A DNA stretch of 64,000 bases from Pyxidicoccus xibeiensis (GCF_024198175.1 NZ_JAJVKV010000002.1:124001-188000), one strand, 5' to 3'; counted from the first letter of the stretch, positions 10,489 to 19,849 are shown. Numbers and translations are program-made. The notes: generated from the letters alone by a model not told the origin.

Positions 10489-12849
10489 TCAGGCCTCGAG
10501 CTGACCGGCGATCTGCTGCAGCTGGATGATGACGAACTCGGCGGGCTTCAACGGCGCGAAGCCGACGACGATATTGACGATGCCCCGGTTGATGTCCGCC
10601 TGCGTGGTCGTCTCGGCGTCGCACTTGACGAAGTAGGCCTCGCGCGGGGACTTGCCCTGGAAGGCGCCCTGGCGGAAGAGGTTGTGCATGAACGTGCCGA
10701 GGTTGAGGCGGATCTGCGACCACAGCGGCTCGTCATTGGGCTCGAAGACGACCCACTGCGTGCCGCGGTAGAGGCTCTCCTCGATGAAGAGGGCGAGCCG
10801 GCGGATGGGGATGTACTTGTACTCGTCGGCCTGCTGGTCGGCCCCGCGCGTGGTGCGGGCGCCCCAGGCGATGCGGCCGTAGACGGGCAGCGAGCGCAGG
10901 CAGTTGATGCCCAGCGGGTTGAGCACGCCGTTCTCCGCGTCCGTGACGTTGTAGGCCAGGCCCTGCACGTTGATGAGGGTGGCCTCGGTGCCAGCGGGCG
11001 CCTTCCAGACGCCGCGGGCGCTGTCGGTGCGCGAGTACAGGCCGGCCAGGGTGCCGGACGGCGGCAGGCTGCGCAGGCGGTAGTTGTCGAGCGGGTCCGG
11101 CACGAGGACGTTGGGCCAGTACACGGCCGCGTTGCGCTCGGGCGTCAGCTTGTCGGTGACCCACTCCTTGATGCCGTTGGCCGCGTGGGAGATCTGCGTG
11201 CGGACCGTGGGCGGGTCCACCAGGAAGAAGGCCCGGCGCTTCGTGCAGTAGGCGGTGGCGGCGGAGATGACCGCCAGGCCCTCGCTCTCGCTCAGGTCCG
11301 CGGTGCGGGGGATGCAGAGGAGGTTGACGAGGTTGACGTCCTCCAGCGCGTACAGGCCTGTCTTGTTCTGCTCGCTGCCGATGAGCTGGCTGGCACCGGG
11401 CGGCACGCCGTCGGTGCCGGGCACGGCGCCGGCCTGCTGGCCCTGTGCGGCGCCCATGCCCACCGAGTAGCGCTGGACGTTGCGGTTGTCGTCGAGGCCC
11501 AGCCGCCCGGCGAGGCCGTCCGTCTGGCCGCCGGGGAGCTGGTCGGTGAACGTGAGCAGCGCGTCCGTGGTGCCGATGCCGGAGACCACCTGAAGGCGCT
11601 TGCCGACGACGCGCACGGTGGCCTTGGAGAAGGCGGGCACGGCGCTGGAGGCGCGGATGAGGGCCTGGAGGGTGTTGGCCAGCTCGCCGAGCTCGTCGAG
11701 GGTGTAGGTGGCCTTCGAGCTGGCAAGGCTGAACTGCGTGGAGGTGGAGGAGACGCTGGTGGCGACGGTCAGCTGCACGGTGTGCGTGGGCAGGTTGGCC
11801 AGGCTGACGGTGCTGAGGTCCCTGGAGATGTTGCCGGCGGGCGCGGGGCGCAGGGCGGCGCTGGCGTCGGCCTCCCGGCCGCCGTTGCCCTGACCCAGCT
11901 TCAGCAGCCGCGAGGCGTCCTGCTGGGGCGCGCTGGAGATGCGCACGGACGAGCGCTCCTGGCCTGCGCCAGCGACGGGGCCCGCGGTGAAGCGCAGGCG
12001 GTTGGCGGTGGCCAGCTTCTCGCCGTTGAAGCCCGTGTAGGCCGCGTTGCCGGGCTTGATGGTCCTGACTCGCGCGACGATGAAGTCGGCGATGTCACCC
12101 AGGTCGGCCGGAGGGCTGGAGGGGTCGAAGATGGGGATGACGGTGGCCGGGTCGCCGTTGATGGAGATGGCGATGGAGTTGTGCGTCGCGTCGAGGTCGG
12201 CGAGGTTGAGGCTGGTGAGGTCGCCGGACTCGCTCCAGCCCGAGGGGAGGCCGCCGAGCAGCGCGGAGTCGACGCGCGCGTCCCGGGAGAGGCGGATGAG
12301 GGCGGAGTTGTTGTTGATGGTGCTGACCGCGTACTGAGCGGAGCTGGAGTCCATGCTCAGGTTGCGGTGCGACTCCGTCCGGTTGGCCACCAGCTGGGTG
12401 CCGTTGGACTTGTACTCGGTGACGGAGAGGTTGAACGACGAGTCCGGGTTGTTGGTGTCGTAGTCGACGTCGATGCGGAGCGAGTTGCCCCACGCGCCCT
12501 CGGTGGTGGCGGTGACGGTGAGCACGCCGCCGTGGGCGCTGGCATTGGTGGGGTTGCGCAGGGTGACGGCGGCCTTGGAGGCGCCATCGGAGGTGCGAAT
12601 CACCCACGCATCGCTGCCGCCGTTGAGGAAGAACTGGCGGACGGCGTAGCTGACCTCGCTCTCACGTCCGAGGCCGCCGAACTCGCGCTCGAAGTCCCCG
12701 AAGTTGTGGACCTGGATGGGCTTGTTGATGGGGCCCTGGGTGGTGAAGCCCACGAAGGCCGTCACGGACGTACCGACCCCCGTGATGGTACGGACCCCAC
12801 TGGGGATCTCCTCGACATACACTCCCGGATACGTCGGCGCGATTGACAT
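10489..12849 (-). CDS. Contractile sheath protein
   Basis: A 786-residue sheath subunit and first gene of the operon. The N-terminus YPGVYVEEIPSGVRTITGVG, then GFTTQGPINKPIQVHNFGDF and FLNGGSDAWVIRT, and the C-terminus AEFVIIQLQQIAG are the conserved sheath ends; the VVFEPNDEPLW segment lies near residue 705 in the core. It is much longer than Afp2/3/4 (355-455 residues). Roughly residues 110-480 are an insertion rich in Ser/Thr/Asn that would sit on the outer surface of the sheath. Only one sheath gene is present in the window, where Afp has three. The start is an ATG with a YPGVYVEE start typical of the family. Confidence 0.95.
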   Translation of the reverse strand: MSIAPTYPGVYVEEIPSGVRTITGVGTSVTAFVGFTTQGPINKPIQVHNFGDFEREFGGLGRESEVSYAVRQFFLNGGSDAWVIRTSDGASKAAVTLRNPTNASAHGGVLTVTATTEGAWGNSLRIDVDYDTNNPDSSFNLSVTEYKSNGTQLVANRTESHRNLSMDSSSAQYAVSTINNNSALIRLSRDARVDSALLGGLPSGWSESGDLTSLNLADLDATHNSIAISINGDPATVIPIFDPSSPPADLGDIADFIVARVRTIKPGNAAYTGFNGEKLATANRLRFTAGPVAGAGQERSSVRISSAPQQDASRLLKLGQGNGGREADASAALRPAPAGNISRDLSTVSLANLPTHTVQLTVATSVSSTSTQFSLASSKATYTLDELGELANTLQALIRASSAVPAFSKATVRVVGKRLQVVSGIGTTDALLTFTDQLPGGQTDGLAGRLGLDDNRNVQRYSVGMGAAQGQQAGAVPGTDGVPPGASQLIGSEQNKTGLYALEDVNLVNLLCIPRTADLSESEGLAVISAATAYCTKRRAFFLVDPPTVRTQISHAANGIKEWVTDKLTPERNAAVYWPNVLVPDPLDNYRLRSLPPSGTLAGLYSRTDSARGVWKAPAGTEATLINVQGLAYNVTDAENGVLNPLGINCLRSLPVYGRIAWGARTTRGADQQADEYKYIPIRRLALFIEESLYRGTQWVVFEPNDEPLWSQIRLNLGTFMHNLFRQGAFQGKSPREAYFVKCDAETTTQADINRGIVNIVVGFAPLKPAEFVIIQLQQIAGQLEA

Positions 12850-13145
12850 TGCTCTCTCCCGTGGCGCCGGCCCCCCCGCCCCCTACGCCAATCCCTGGCG
12901 CACTGGGCGTGTTGCTTAACAGACCCGCAGAGGAGATGTCGATACCCCGAGAGGTCAAACGAGGTTCCTCTCTCGTCTGGATCTATTCCCGACGCGGGAG
13001 CGATTTCGTGCTTGCGCGATTCGACCGGCGTGCGGATCGCCCTTCATCCCGACCTGACAAGGCGGCAGCGTCAACGGATTGGTCTCGTGACAATGCATCG
13101 ACCAGGCGAGTGACAGGGTAGGCGCCGCGCCAGTAGATCCGGGGC
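12850..13145. other. Divergent intergenic region, eCIS / flavin reductase
   Basis: About 296 bases between the start of the sheath gene (minus strand) and the flavin reductase (plus strand). It must hold the promoter of the injection-system operon. I see a lone TTGACC on the minus strand at 12953-12958 without a -10 at proper spacing, and no GG-N10-GC pair with a good -12 element. No further gene is supported here. Confidence 0.4.
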
Positions 13146-13652
13146 ATGACTCAGAGCACTTCGGAGGGGGTGGCCCCGTCCGGCTTCCGGGACGCGATGG
13201 CACAGTGGGCGAGCGGCGTGGCCGTGGTCGCGGTCCGTGATGCTGAGGGGCTGGCGGCCACGACGGTGAGCTCGTTCAGCTCGCTCTCGCTGGAGCCGCC
13301 GCTCGTGGTGGTCGCCCTGTCGGAGCGCTCGAGGACCTTGAAGCGGGTGGAGGCCGCAGGGCGCTTCACCGTGAGCGTGCTGTCGGTCGCCCAGCGGGAG
13401 GTCGCGGTGAAGTGCGCGAAGGGCGAGGCGGAGGACGCGGCGTTCGATGAAGGCGCCTTCGTCCGGGACGGCCTGGCCGGCCTGTCGTGCACGGTGGAGG
13501 CCGTGCACCGCTACGGAGACCACCTGCTGCTCGTCGGCCGTGTCACGGAAGTGCGGCGAGGGGAGGAGCAGGAGCCGCTCCTCTACTGGAGCCGCGCGTA
13601 TCGCGCCGTGTCGGAGCTGCCTTCGGCCGGAACGGAGAACGTCCCGAAGTAG
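13146..13652 (+). CDS. Flavin reductase domain protein
   Basis: A 168-residue protein of the flavin reductase-like family (FMN-binding split barrel, HpaC/ActVB type) that reduces FMN or FAD with NAD(P)H, usually for a partner monooxygenase. Diagnostic segments are FRDAMAQWASGVAVVAVRD, TTVSSFSSLSLEPPLVVVAL and the phosphate-contacting FTVSVLSVAQREVAVK, ending in the RYGDHLLLVGRVTEVRRG motif that closes the split barrel. No monooxygenase gene is adjacent, so its partner is elsewhere or it acts generally. Complete length for the family. ATG start at 13146. Confidence 0.88.
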   Translation: MTQSTSEGVAPSGFRDAMAQWASGVAVVAVRDAEGLAATTVSSFSSLSLEPPLVVVALSERSRTLKRVEAAGRFTVSVLSVAQREVAVKCAKGEAEDAAFDEGAFVRDGLAGLSCTVEAVHRYGDHLLLVGRVTEVRRGEEQEPLLYWSRAYRAVSELPSAGTENVPK

Positions 13653-13700
13653 GCGGCGGCCCACGCATCACTGATTTCTCAACCCGAAAGGACGCACCCG

Positions 13701-14285
13701 ATGCCATTCACGCTGCCGGACCTGCCGTACAAGAAGGATGCGCTGGCCCCTCACATCAGCGCGGAGACGCTGGAGTTCCACCACGGCAAGCACCACGCCG
13801 CGTACGTGACGAACCTGAACAAGCTGCTGGAGGGCAAGCCCCAGGCGAACCAGACGCTGGAGGAGGTCATCCTCGCGAGCGACGGTGCCGTGTTCAACAA
13901 CGCGGCCCAGGTGTGGAACCACACGTTCTACTGGCACTGCATGAGGCCGGATGGGGGAGGGCGCCCGACGGGGGAGCTGGCGGAGGCCATTGCCCGCGAC
14001 TTCGGCTCGTTCGAGAAGTTCCGTGAGGAGTTCGCGAACGCCGCGGCGACGCAGTTCGGCTCGGGCTGGGCCTGGCTGGTGCTGGAGAAGGGCAAGCTGG
14101 CGGTGACGAAGACGGGCAACGCCGACCTGCCGATGAAGCACGGCCAGAAGGCGCTGCTGACCATCGACGTGTGGGAGCACGCGTACTACGTGGACTTCCG
14201 CAACGCGCGTCCCAAGTACATCGACACGTTCCTCGAGAAGCTCGTGAACTGGGAGTTCGTGAGCGAGAACTTCAAGGGGCGCTAA
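13701..14285 (+). CDS. sodB: Superoxide dismutase, Fe/Mn family
   Basis: A 194-residue iron/manganese superoxide dismutase, which converts superoxide to oxygen and hydrogen peroxide in the cytoplasm. The four metal ligands are visible: His27 (LEFHHGKHH), His74 (VWNHTFYWH) and Asp156/His160 ([13 protein letters not shown]). The [11 protein letters not shown] segment before the last ligands is more typical of the Fe-using branch, so I use sodB, but the metal cannot be settled from sequence. It starts ATG at 13701 after the Shine-Dalgarno-like GAAAGGA. It stands alone, 48 bases after the flavin reductase gene. Confidence 0.95.
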   Translation: MPFTLPDLPYKKDALAPHISAETLEFHHGKHHAAYVTNLNKLLEGKPQANQTLEEVILASDGAVFNNAAQVWNHTFYWHCMRPDGGGRPTGELAEAIARDFGSFEKFREEFANAAATQFGSGWAWLVLEKGKLAVTKTGNADLPMKHGQKALLTIDVWEHAYYVDFRNARPKYIDTFLEKLVNWEFVSENFKGR

Positions 14286-14320
14286 GCTGGCGGTTGAGCT
14301 CGGAGCTCAGCGGAGTGTCA

Positions 14321-15214
14321 CTACCGCTGGGCTCCCCGGGACTCGTGCAGCTGGCGTGCGGCCTGGATGGTGTTCGCGAGCAGCATCGTGATGGTCATCG
14401 GGCCCACGCCGCCTGGAACGGGCGTGATGGCCTCGGCCTTCTCGCTCACTCCGGTGAAGTCCACGTCCCCGACCATCCGGTAGCCGCGCGGAGAGCTCTC
14501 GTCGGGGATGCGGTTCTGGCCCACGTCGATGACCACCACCCCCGGCTTGACCATGTCCGCGGTGATGAGGTTCTGCTTTCCCACCGCGACGATGAGGATG
14601 TCCGCCTGCCGCGTGAATGAGGCGAGGTCCGGCGTGTGCCGGTGGGTGAGGGTGACCGTGGCGTCGGGGCCGGGGGCCATCAGCAGCGAGGCCAGCGGCT
14701 TGCTGACGATGAGGCTGCGTCCCACGATGACCACGTGCTTGCCCCGGGTGGAGATGCCCTCGCGGCGGATCATCTCCATGATTCCGGCCGGGGTGCAGGG
14801 CACGAAGGCACGCGGGTCGCCCACGAAGGCCAGCCCCGCGTTCTGCGGGTGGAAGCCGTCCACGTCCTTGTCCGGGTGGATGTGCTCCAGCACGGCTTTG
14901 TAGGGCAGGTGCGCCGGGAGCGGGAGCTGCACCAGGATGCCATGCACTGCCGGGTCGGCGTTCAGGCGGTCGATGACCGCGAACAGCTCGTCCTTGGAGA
15001 CGTCCTCGGGCAGGTTGAGCGTCTGACCCCGCATGCCAAGGGTCTCGCACGCCCGCGTCTTGCTGGCCACGTAGGCCTGGCTCGCCGGGTTGTTGCCCAC
15101 GAGCACCACGGAGAGTCCGGGTGTCACTCCGACGGCCAGGAGCGCCGCCACCTGCTGGGCCATCTCCGCCCTCATTACCCGACTGATCTCGGTTCCATCG
15201 ATGATCCGCGCCAT
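14321..15214 (-). CDS. folD: Bifunctional methylenetetrahydrofolate dehydrogenase/cyclohydrolase
   Basis: A 297-residue FolD enzyme that interconverts 5,10-methylene-, methenyl- and 10-formyl-tetrahydrofolate with NADP in one-carbon metabolism. Signature motifs are present: the catalytic Lys in SQAYVASKTRACETLGM, PAVHGILVQLPLPAHL, CTPAGIMEMIRR, VVIVGRSLIVSKPLASLL with the Rossmann Gly-Arg-Ser, and the C-terminal TPVPGGVGPMTITMLLANT. ATG at 15214 (MARIIDGTEIS) gives the standard length; an in-frame extension upstream to 15673 is rejected as it has no conserved content. Convergent with sodB. Confidence 0.95.
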   Translation of the reverse strand: MARIIDGTEISRVMRAEMAQQVAALLAVGVTPGLSVVLVGNNPASQAYVASKTRACETLGMRGQTLNLPEDVSKDELFAVIDRLNADPAVHGILVQLPLPAHLPYKAVLEHIHPDKDVDGFHPQNAGLAFVGDPRAFVPCTPAGIMEMIRREGISTRGKHVVIVGRSLIVSKPLASLLMAPGPDATVTLTHRHTPDLASFTRQADILIVAVGKQNLITADMVKPGVVVIDVGQNRIPDESSPRGYRMVGDVDFTGVSEKAEAITPVPGGVGPMTITMLLANTIQAARQLHESRGAQR

Positions 15215-15558
15215 GCGCCGGCTCTTTACGCGAAATCCCCCAGTGTTGCCGCACCGCTTTTCGGAGGGACGGTGCGCTGGAGCTGGCCCGTTGGCCCCAA
15301 GACAGGGGGACGTGCTCCTGATATCCGGCAGGTCGGCTGGCGGGGCACGCGGATGAGTGTCGGTGACGCTGCCCGCTCCCATCATCCAGTCGGTCCGAGA
15401 CGAGGCCGGTCTCCCTCCGCCACCGTGCTCAGCAACAGCAAGGTGCAGCAGCGCCAGCCTCTCCGCTGAAATCGCTTCTGCCCCCATCGAGTTCTTCAAA
15501 GTTGGCTTCTCAGTCACGTGTGTGATGTCCAGGTAGTTGGCATCTGACGCCCGAATCC

Positions 15559-15572
15559 GGAGACTGCTTTGC
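15559..15572 (+). promoter_or_regulatory. Possible sigma-54 (-24/-12) element upstream of wzx
   Basis: GG at 15559-15560, ten bases, then GC at 15571-15572 within CTTTGCC, matching the GG-N10-GC spacing of sigma-54 promoters, with a good -12 (TTTGC) but a poor -24 (CCGGAG). Predicted transcription start about 15584, 24 bases before the flippase ATG. No palindrome pair of the type seen at the other eps promoters lies upstream, so this is weak. Confidence 0.3.
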
Positions 15573-15607
15573 CGGAGATCGGCATATGGACTGCATGGGC
15601 AGAGGCC

Positions 15608-17116
15608 ATGGTGGTTCATGAGAAATCGCCCCTGAGGATGTTTGCCGACCTGCTTTTGTCGTGCGCTCGGCACGTCATGCAGATCGTGGCGGGGCTGGCG
15701 ACGGTTGCTCTGGTGGTTCGCGTGCTCGGCCCGGAGAGCCTCGGCGCCTGGGTCGTCCTTGGAACCACGGGCTTCCTCGTCGGGTTATCGGATCTCGGCC
15801 TCAGCATCGCCGTACAGCGCACGGCGGCCAGGCAGGACGTCGCCGCCACGCGCCAGGTCGTGCGCCTCGCGGTGCTGGTGGTGACAATTGTCTGTCCGTT
15901 CCTGTGCGCCTGTGCCTACGCGTTCTTTCTTCACCTTCCGGCAGCCTCCGAGGCACTCCGGGCGGATGTGGCCCTTGCCGCGATTCCCGTTCTCGTCGCG
16001 GGGCTGGCGGGCTCGCTGGCGGCACCGCTGCGCTCGTTCCTGCTGATGCGTGGGGGCTTCACCCCACTCGCCTGGACGCGCGCCGCCTCGGCCGCGGTCC
16101 AGATCGCGCTGACCGCAGCGGTGCTGCTCGCCACGCGCTCGTTGCTCGGTCCGGCGCTGGGGCTGCTCGCGGGAGCCGTCCTGGAGCTCCTGCTCCTCGC
16201 GGTTGCCTCCAGGAACGCTGACCCACACCTGGACCTCCGCCCTGGCTGGCCGGTGGACCCGGCCCAGGCGCGCGACGCCTTCCGGCAGGGCGCCGCGGCC
16301 CTGGCGTTGAACATCGGAGTCGCTGCGGCCATCCGCGCGGACGCCCTCATCCTGACCAGCTACACCTCCCTGGGCACGGTGGGCGCATATCAGGTGGCGT
16401 CCCGGGCAGTGGATCAGATCTACGTGTTCGCGAAACAGACGAGCGCATGGCTCCTCCACCGGCTTGGAGATCCCAATCATCGCCCCGGCGCGCTGCGCCT
16501 GGGTACGGCCGTTCTCGGTTCGTTGGTATCCAGCGGGGTGATTGCGCTGGCCTTTGATGGGGCCGCCCTGCTGGAGGCCTGGGTGGGCGCGCTCGCGCAC
16601 GACCCCGTTACCGCGCTGGTGGTGGGCCTGCTGGGGACGGCGGCGCTCATCGCGGCCGCCGTGGAGATGGCGTCCGCGACCCTGGCCGTGAGCGGCGCAA
16701 CCCCGTGGGATGTGACCATCCCCGTGATTCTTGGCCACGCGCTGAACGTCACCGTGTCCCTGGTCGGGGTGAGCTACGGCGGTGTCTGGGCCGTTGCCGG
16801 AGGCACGGTCTGCGGAAACGTGCTCATCGCCCTGCTCGTCTGGGGCAAGGTCCGCGCACTGGTCCATTGGCCTCTCCGGGAAGTGCTCTGGACGCTGGCC
16901 CCGGTTGGAGCGGCGGGACTCGTGTCGCTCGCCGTGGGCTGGGGGCTCGCGCCGCTGGCCTCGCGTGGCCCGCTGGCGAGCGCTCTCGTTTGCTCGCTCG
17001 TCACGCTGCTCGGAACCGGGATGGCGCTCCTCATCTGGTGGCGGCGGCACGTGCTCCTCGTGGCGGCAGCCCCAGCGCCGCCGGAGGGTGCGTCTGCGTA
17101 CGTGCCCTCTCCTTGA
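15608..17116 (+). CDS. Wzx-type polysaccharide flippase
   Basis: About 502 residues with 12 or more hydrophobic segments, of the oligosaccharide flippase (MOP/PST) superfamily. The flippase moves undecaprenyl-linked repeat units across the inner membrane. The start ADLLLSCARHVMQIVAGLAT, then VRVLGPESLGAWVVLGTTGF and GLSDLGLSIAVQRTAAR is the classic first two helices of Wzx/RfbX. In M. xanthus a Wzx belongs to each polysaccharide locus; here it sits at the edge of the eps-like locus. I chose ATG 15608; a TTG at 15569 and an ATG at 15638 are also possible. It is convergent with the CpsF-type glycosyltransferase gene. Confidence 0.9.
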   Translation: MVVHEKSPLRMFADLLLSCARHVMQIVAGLATVALVVRVLGPESLGAWVVLGTTGFLVGLSDLGLSIAVQRTAARQDVAATRQVVRLAVLVVTIVCPFLCACAYAFFLHLPAASEALRADVALAAIPVLVAGLAGSLAAPLRSFLLMRGGFTPLAWTRAASAAVQIALTAAVLLATRSLLGPALGLLAGAVLELLLLAVASRNADPHLDLRPGWPVDPAQARDAFRQGAAALALNIGVAAAIRADALILTSYTSLGTVGAYQVASRAVDQIYVFAKQTSAWLLHRLGDPNHRPGALRLGTAVLGSLVSSGVIALAFDGAALLEAWVGALAHDPVTALVVGLLGTAALIAAAVEMASATLAVSGATPWDVTIPVILGHALNVTVSLVGVSYGGVWAVAGGTVCGNVLIALLVWGKVRALVHWPLREVLWTLAPVGAAGLVSLAVGWGLAPLASRGPLASALVCSLVTLLGTGMALLIWWRRHVLLVAAAPAPPEGASAYVPSP

Positions 17117-17151
17117 TGCGGACTGGAGGCGGGAGGCGCCGCGCCTGGCGA

Positions 17152-18144
17152 TCACCGCACCTTCTGCCAGAGGATGCGGAGCAGGAAGAGCGGGTTGCCG
17201 AGGAGGTAACGGGCGGCCATCCGGCGGGGTTCCTGGAGGAGCCGGTAGAGCCACTCCAGGCCCAACTCCCGCCAGGTGATGGGCGCGCGTGGTCTCCGGC
17301 CCGAGTAGAAGTCGAACAGCCCGCCCACGGTGAGGATGACGGCCTGCGCGGCCCCCGAGAGGTACTCGCGCGCCCACAGCTCCTGCCGCGGGCTGCCCAT
17401 GCCCACCAGCACCAGACAGCGCCCCAGCCCCAAGATGGACTCCGCCAGCGCCAGGGAGCCGTCATGGGTGAGGAAGCCGTGCGAGACGATGGGCAGTGCC
17501 AGGGCCGGGTGGGCCTCCCGCAGTTTCTGCGCACAGGCGTCCGCCACACCGGGGGCTGCCCCCACCAGCACCATGGGACACTCGCGAGCTGACGCCTCCT
17601 CGCACAGCCGCGGCAGAAGGTCCGTGCCGTTGAGGTTGTGGCGCATGGCAACCCCGAGCAGCGCCGCGCCCACCCGGATGCCGATGCCGTCCGGCAGCAC
17701 CAGGTCCGCCTCGGCCAGCATCCGCGCGAGCACCTTGTCGCGGGCCGCCAGGTTCAACGCGTGCGGGTGCACGATGGACACCAGCTTCGCCCGGCCGCCT
17801 TGCCCCGTCGTGAAGAGGTGCTCCACTGCTTGATCGAGGGTGAGGTTGTCCACACGCGCGGAGACGATCCACGGGCGCACTTCGGGTCTGGCGCCTTCGG
17901 GCGGCGCCAGGGCGCGGGCCACGGAGGTGCGCAGCATCACACCGAAGTCCGTCGCCGGGGTGCGGCCCTCGAGATAGCGCGCCTCTTCGGCGGCGAGGTC
18001 GCTATAGGGCAGGCCGAGCAGCCAGCGCGCCTCCACCGGCGAGAGGTAGCCGCGCGGCAGCACCTCGTTGAAGCGGGCGCCCACCAGTGGGGCCCGCCCG
18101 CGCAGCACATCGCTCAGCGGGGCACGGGGCAGGGGGCTCTTCAT
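17152..18144 (-). CDS. WecB/TagA/CpsF glycosyltransferase (EpsA-like)
   Basis: About 330 residues of the WecB/TagA/CpsF family (GT26), which transfer a sugar such as ManNAcA, ManNAc or glucose to a lipid-linked acceptor. The C-terminal half has the hallmark ADLVLPDGIGIRVGAALLG, then MVLVGAAPGVADACAQKL, LVGMGSPRQELWARE and VGGLFDFYSGRRPRAP. The N-terminal 100 residues are an extension with no clear family, which also occurs in EpsA-type myxobacterial proteins as I recall. It starts at ATG 18144, overlapping the preceding GT4 stop (ATGA), and is the third gene of an acetyltransferase-GT4-CpsF operon. Confidence 0.9.
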   Translation of the reverse strand: MKSPLPRAPLSDVLRGRAPLVGARFNEVLPRGYLSPVEARWLLGLPYSDLAAEEARYLEGRTPATDFGVMLRTSVARALAPPEGARPEVRPWIVSARVDNLTLDQAVEHLFTTGQGGRAKLVSIVHPHALNLAARDKVLARMLAEADLVLPDGIGIRVGAALLGVAMRHNLNGTDLLPRLCEEASARECPMVLVGAAPGVADACAQKLREAHPALALPIVSHGFLTHDGSLALAESILGLGRCLVLVGMGSPRQELWAREYLSGAAQAVILTVGGLFDFYSGRRPRAPITWRELGLEWLYRLLQEPRRMAARYLLGNPLFLLRILWQKVR

Positions 18145-19283
18145 CGTGCGCCTCCCACGGAGTGGCACAGGGCCAGCAGGTCGTCACTCGTGCGGTCCCA
18201 ACTGCGCTGCCGGGCGTGCCCGGGGCCCTCGCGGTGCACGCGCGCGGCCAACGGCTCGTCCCGCACCAGCCGCATCATCGCCGCCGCCATGTCCTGCTCG
18301 TCGAGCGGATCGCACAGCACCCCCAGGTCGCCCACCACCTCGGGTAGCGCGCCCGCCCGGGCCGCCAGCACGGGCTTGCCCGCGGCGATGGCCTCCAGCG
18401 CCGGTAGGCCAAAGCCCTCGCACAGCCCCACCGCGATGATGGCCTCCGCGCCCGCCACCAGGCCCGGGATGAGGCCATCCTCCACGTAGCCCAGCATCCT
18501 CACGCGCTCCTGGAGGCCCAGCCGCTGGAGCTCCTCCCGGATGAGTCCCTCGGCACCCCAGTCCGCACCGGCCAGCACCAGCTGATGGTCCTGCCGCACC
18601 GGGGACGCGGCGAAGGCCCGCAGCAGCCGCAAGTGGTTCTTCCCCGGGTGCTCCAGTCGCGACAGGTACAGCAGGTATGGCGCCGTCAGGCCCAGGCGCT
18701 CGCGAACCACGGTGGCGCGGGTGCCATCCGTGGAAGCGAAGCGGTCGGCGTCCACGCCGTTGGGGATGACGTGGATCCGCTGGGGCGCGCAGGAGAGGAA
18801 GCTCGCCATGTCCCTTCGGGTGGCATGACTCACGGCGGCCAGGGCCTCGAAGGACCTCAGCGCCTTCGGTAACAGCCAGCGCACGTACGTGGTGCGGAGC
18901 CGGTCGTACTTGTCCGGCACGGTGAACTGGGCGAGGTCATGCACCACCCCCACCGTGGGCAGGCCAGGGCGCAGCGCCACCCGGCGGTTGGCCGCGGGGA
19001 GCAGCAGCACGTCCGCGCCAGCCGAGCGGGCGTGCGCCCCGCACCGGGCGAGGTACCACGCAGCACTCAGCGCCGGCCTGTCGACGGCGTCTGGCACCGC
19101 GGCGCGCTCCGCGTCCCCCAGCTCGCCCTCATAGGCGGCGAAGTCCCGGGCCGTGCCGAGCGCCACCAGTCGCCCCTCGGTCTCTGCCAGCCCACGTGTC
19201 AGCCGTGGCAACATCGCGCGCACGTACGTGCCGATGCCCGAGCGTCCCCAGTCCGTTCCGCCCAGCGCGATGGCCAGTCTCAT
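18141..19283 (-). CDS. GT4-family glycosyltransferase
   Basis: A 380-residue retaining glycosyltransferase of GT-B fold, family 4. The N-terminal half has GGTDWGRSGIGTYVRAMLPR (the GxG(I/L)(G/R)xY start of the acceptor-binding domain) and PTVGVVHDLAQFTVPDKY; the C-terminal donor domain has IPNGVDADRF, YLLYLSRLEHPGKNHLRLLR, and the diagnostic VGLCEGFGLPALEAIAAGKP with the catalytic Glu pair. It probably adds one sugar of the repeat unit at the cytoplasmic membrane face. The gene overlaps the acetyltransferase stop and the CpsF start by ATGA, so the three are one operon. Sugar specificity cannot be read. Confidence 0.92.
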   Translation of the reverse strand: MRLAIALGGTDWGRSGIGTYVRAMLPRLTRGLAETEGRLVALGTARDFAAYEGELGDAERAAVPDAVDRPALSAAWYLARCGAHARSAGADVLLLPAANRRVALRPGLPTVGVVHDLAQFTVPDKYDRLRTTYVRWLLPKALRSFEALAAVSHATRRDMASFLSCAPQRIHVIPNGVDADRFASTDGTRATVVRERLGLTAPYLLYLSRLEHPGKNHLRLLRAFAASPVRQDHQLVLAGADWGAEGLIREELQRLGLQERVRMLGYVEDGLIPGLVAGAEAIIAVGLCEGFGLPALEAIAAGKPVLAARAGALPEVVGDLGVLCDPLDEQDMAAAMMRLVRDEPLAARVHREGPGHARQRSWDRTSDDLLALCHSVGGAR

Positions 19284-19834
19284 GGCGCCGTCTCCCCGGG
19301 GCGGGGCGCCCTCACCACTCGCGCAGGCATGCCCACCGCCACGGACGCCGCCGGAATCTCACCGCGCACCACGCTGGCCGCGCCCACCAGGCACCCGTCT
19401 CCTACCTTCGCTCCGGCCAGCACCGTCGTCCCGTTGGCCAGCACCACCTTGCTGCCGATGCGCGTGCCTGCGCCCCGTTGGACGGTGACGCCGTGGAGGA
19501 TGGTGCACTCCGGACCAATCTTCACCCCGTCTCCGATGACGATGTTGAAGGGGTGCGGCAGCCTCAGCCCGGGGCCGATGTCATCCGTCCACACGTCGAT
19601 GTGAAAGCCCAGGCGCAGCAACGTGGACAGGCCCAGCGACGTGCCCACCCCCCGCCGGAGCACCGCCCCCACCCGGAGCAGGCCCACCGCCCACAAGGAT
19701 GGATCCGCGAGCGCCGAGGCTCTGGGGAAGCGTGCGCCGCGGCCCCGGACCGCGTCCACCACGCGGGCCCCATCCGAACGCAGGAAGCGCAGCGGCTCCA
19801 TGCAGGCGTGTAATGATTCGGTGAGCGAGTGCAT
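19280..19834 (-). CDS. Serine O-acetyltransferase-like hexapeptide acetyltransferase (EpsC-like)
   Basis: A 184-residue left-handed beta-helix acetyltransferase. Residues about 85-170 carry hexapeptide repeats (GLRLPHPFNIVIGDGVKIGP, ILHGVTVQRG, IGSKVVLANGTTVLAGAKVG, CLVGAASVVRG) and the usual serine acetyltransferase PAASVAVGMPARVV end. In the eps locus of M. xanthus EpsC is a serine acetyltransferase homologue in the same neighbourhood; there it likely acetylates a sugar rather than serine. The ATG at 19834 is 16 bases from the -12 of a sigma-54 element; a second start at 19801 (MEPLRFL) is possible. Confidence 0.85.
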   Translation of the reverse strand: MHSLTESLHACMEPLRFLRSDGARVVDAVRGRGARFPRASALADPSLWAVGLLRVGAVLRRGVGTSLGLSTLLRLGFHIDVWTDDIGPGLRLPHPFNIVIGDGVKIGPECTILHGVTVQRGAGTRIGSKVVLANGTTVLAGAKVGDGCLVGAASVVRGEIPAASVAVGMPARVVRAPRPGETAP

Positions 19835-19849
19835 GTATGGCTCCCGACT

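Noticed and set aside
10684-12846. A 720-residue plus-strand frame opposite the sheath gene
   Set aside because: It is the high-GC antisense shadow of the sheath; the protein is Val/Gly/Ala/Arg-rich without any domain.
15393-15411. GAGAC-N7-GTCTC palindrome upstream of folD
   Set aside because: The order is the reverse of the GTCTC-N5-GAGAC box and the spacing differs; not counted as a member of the motif set.
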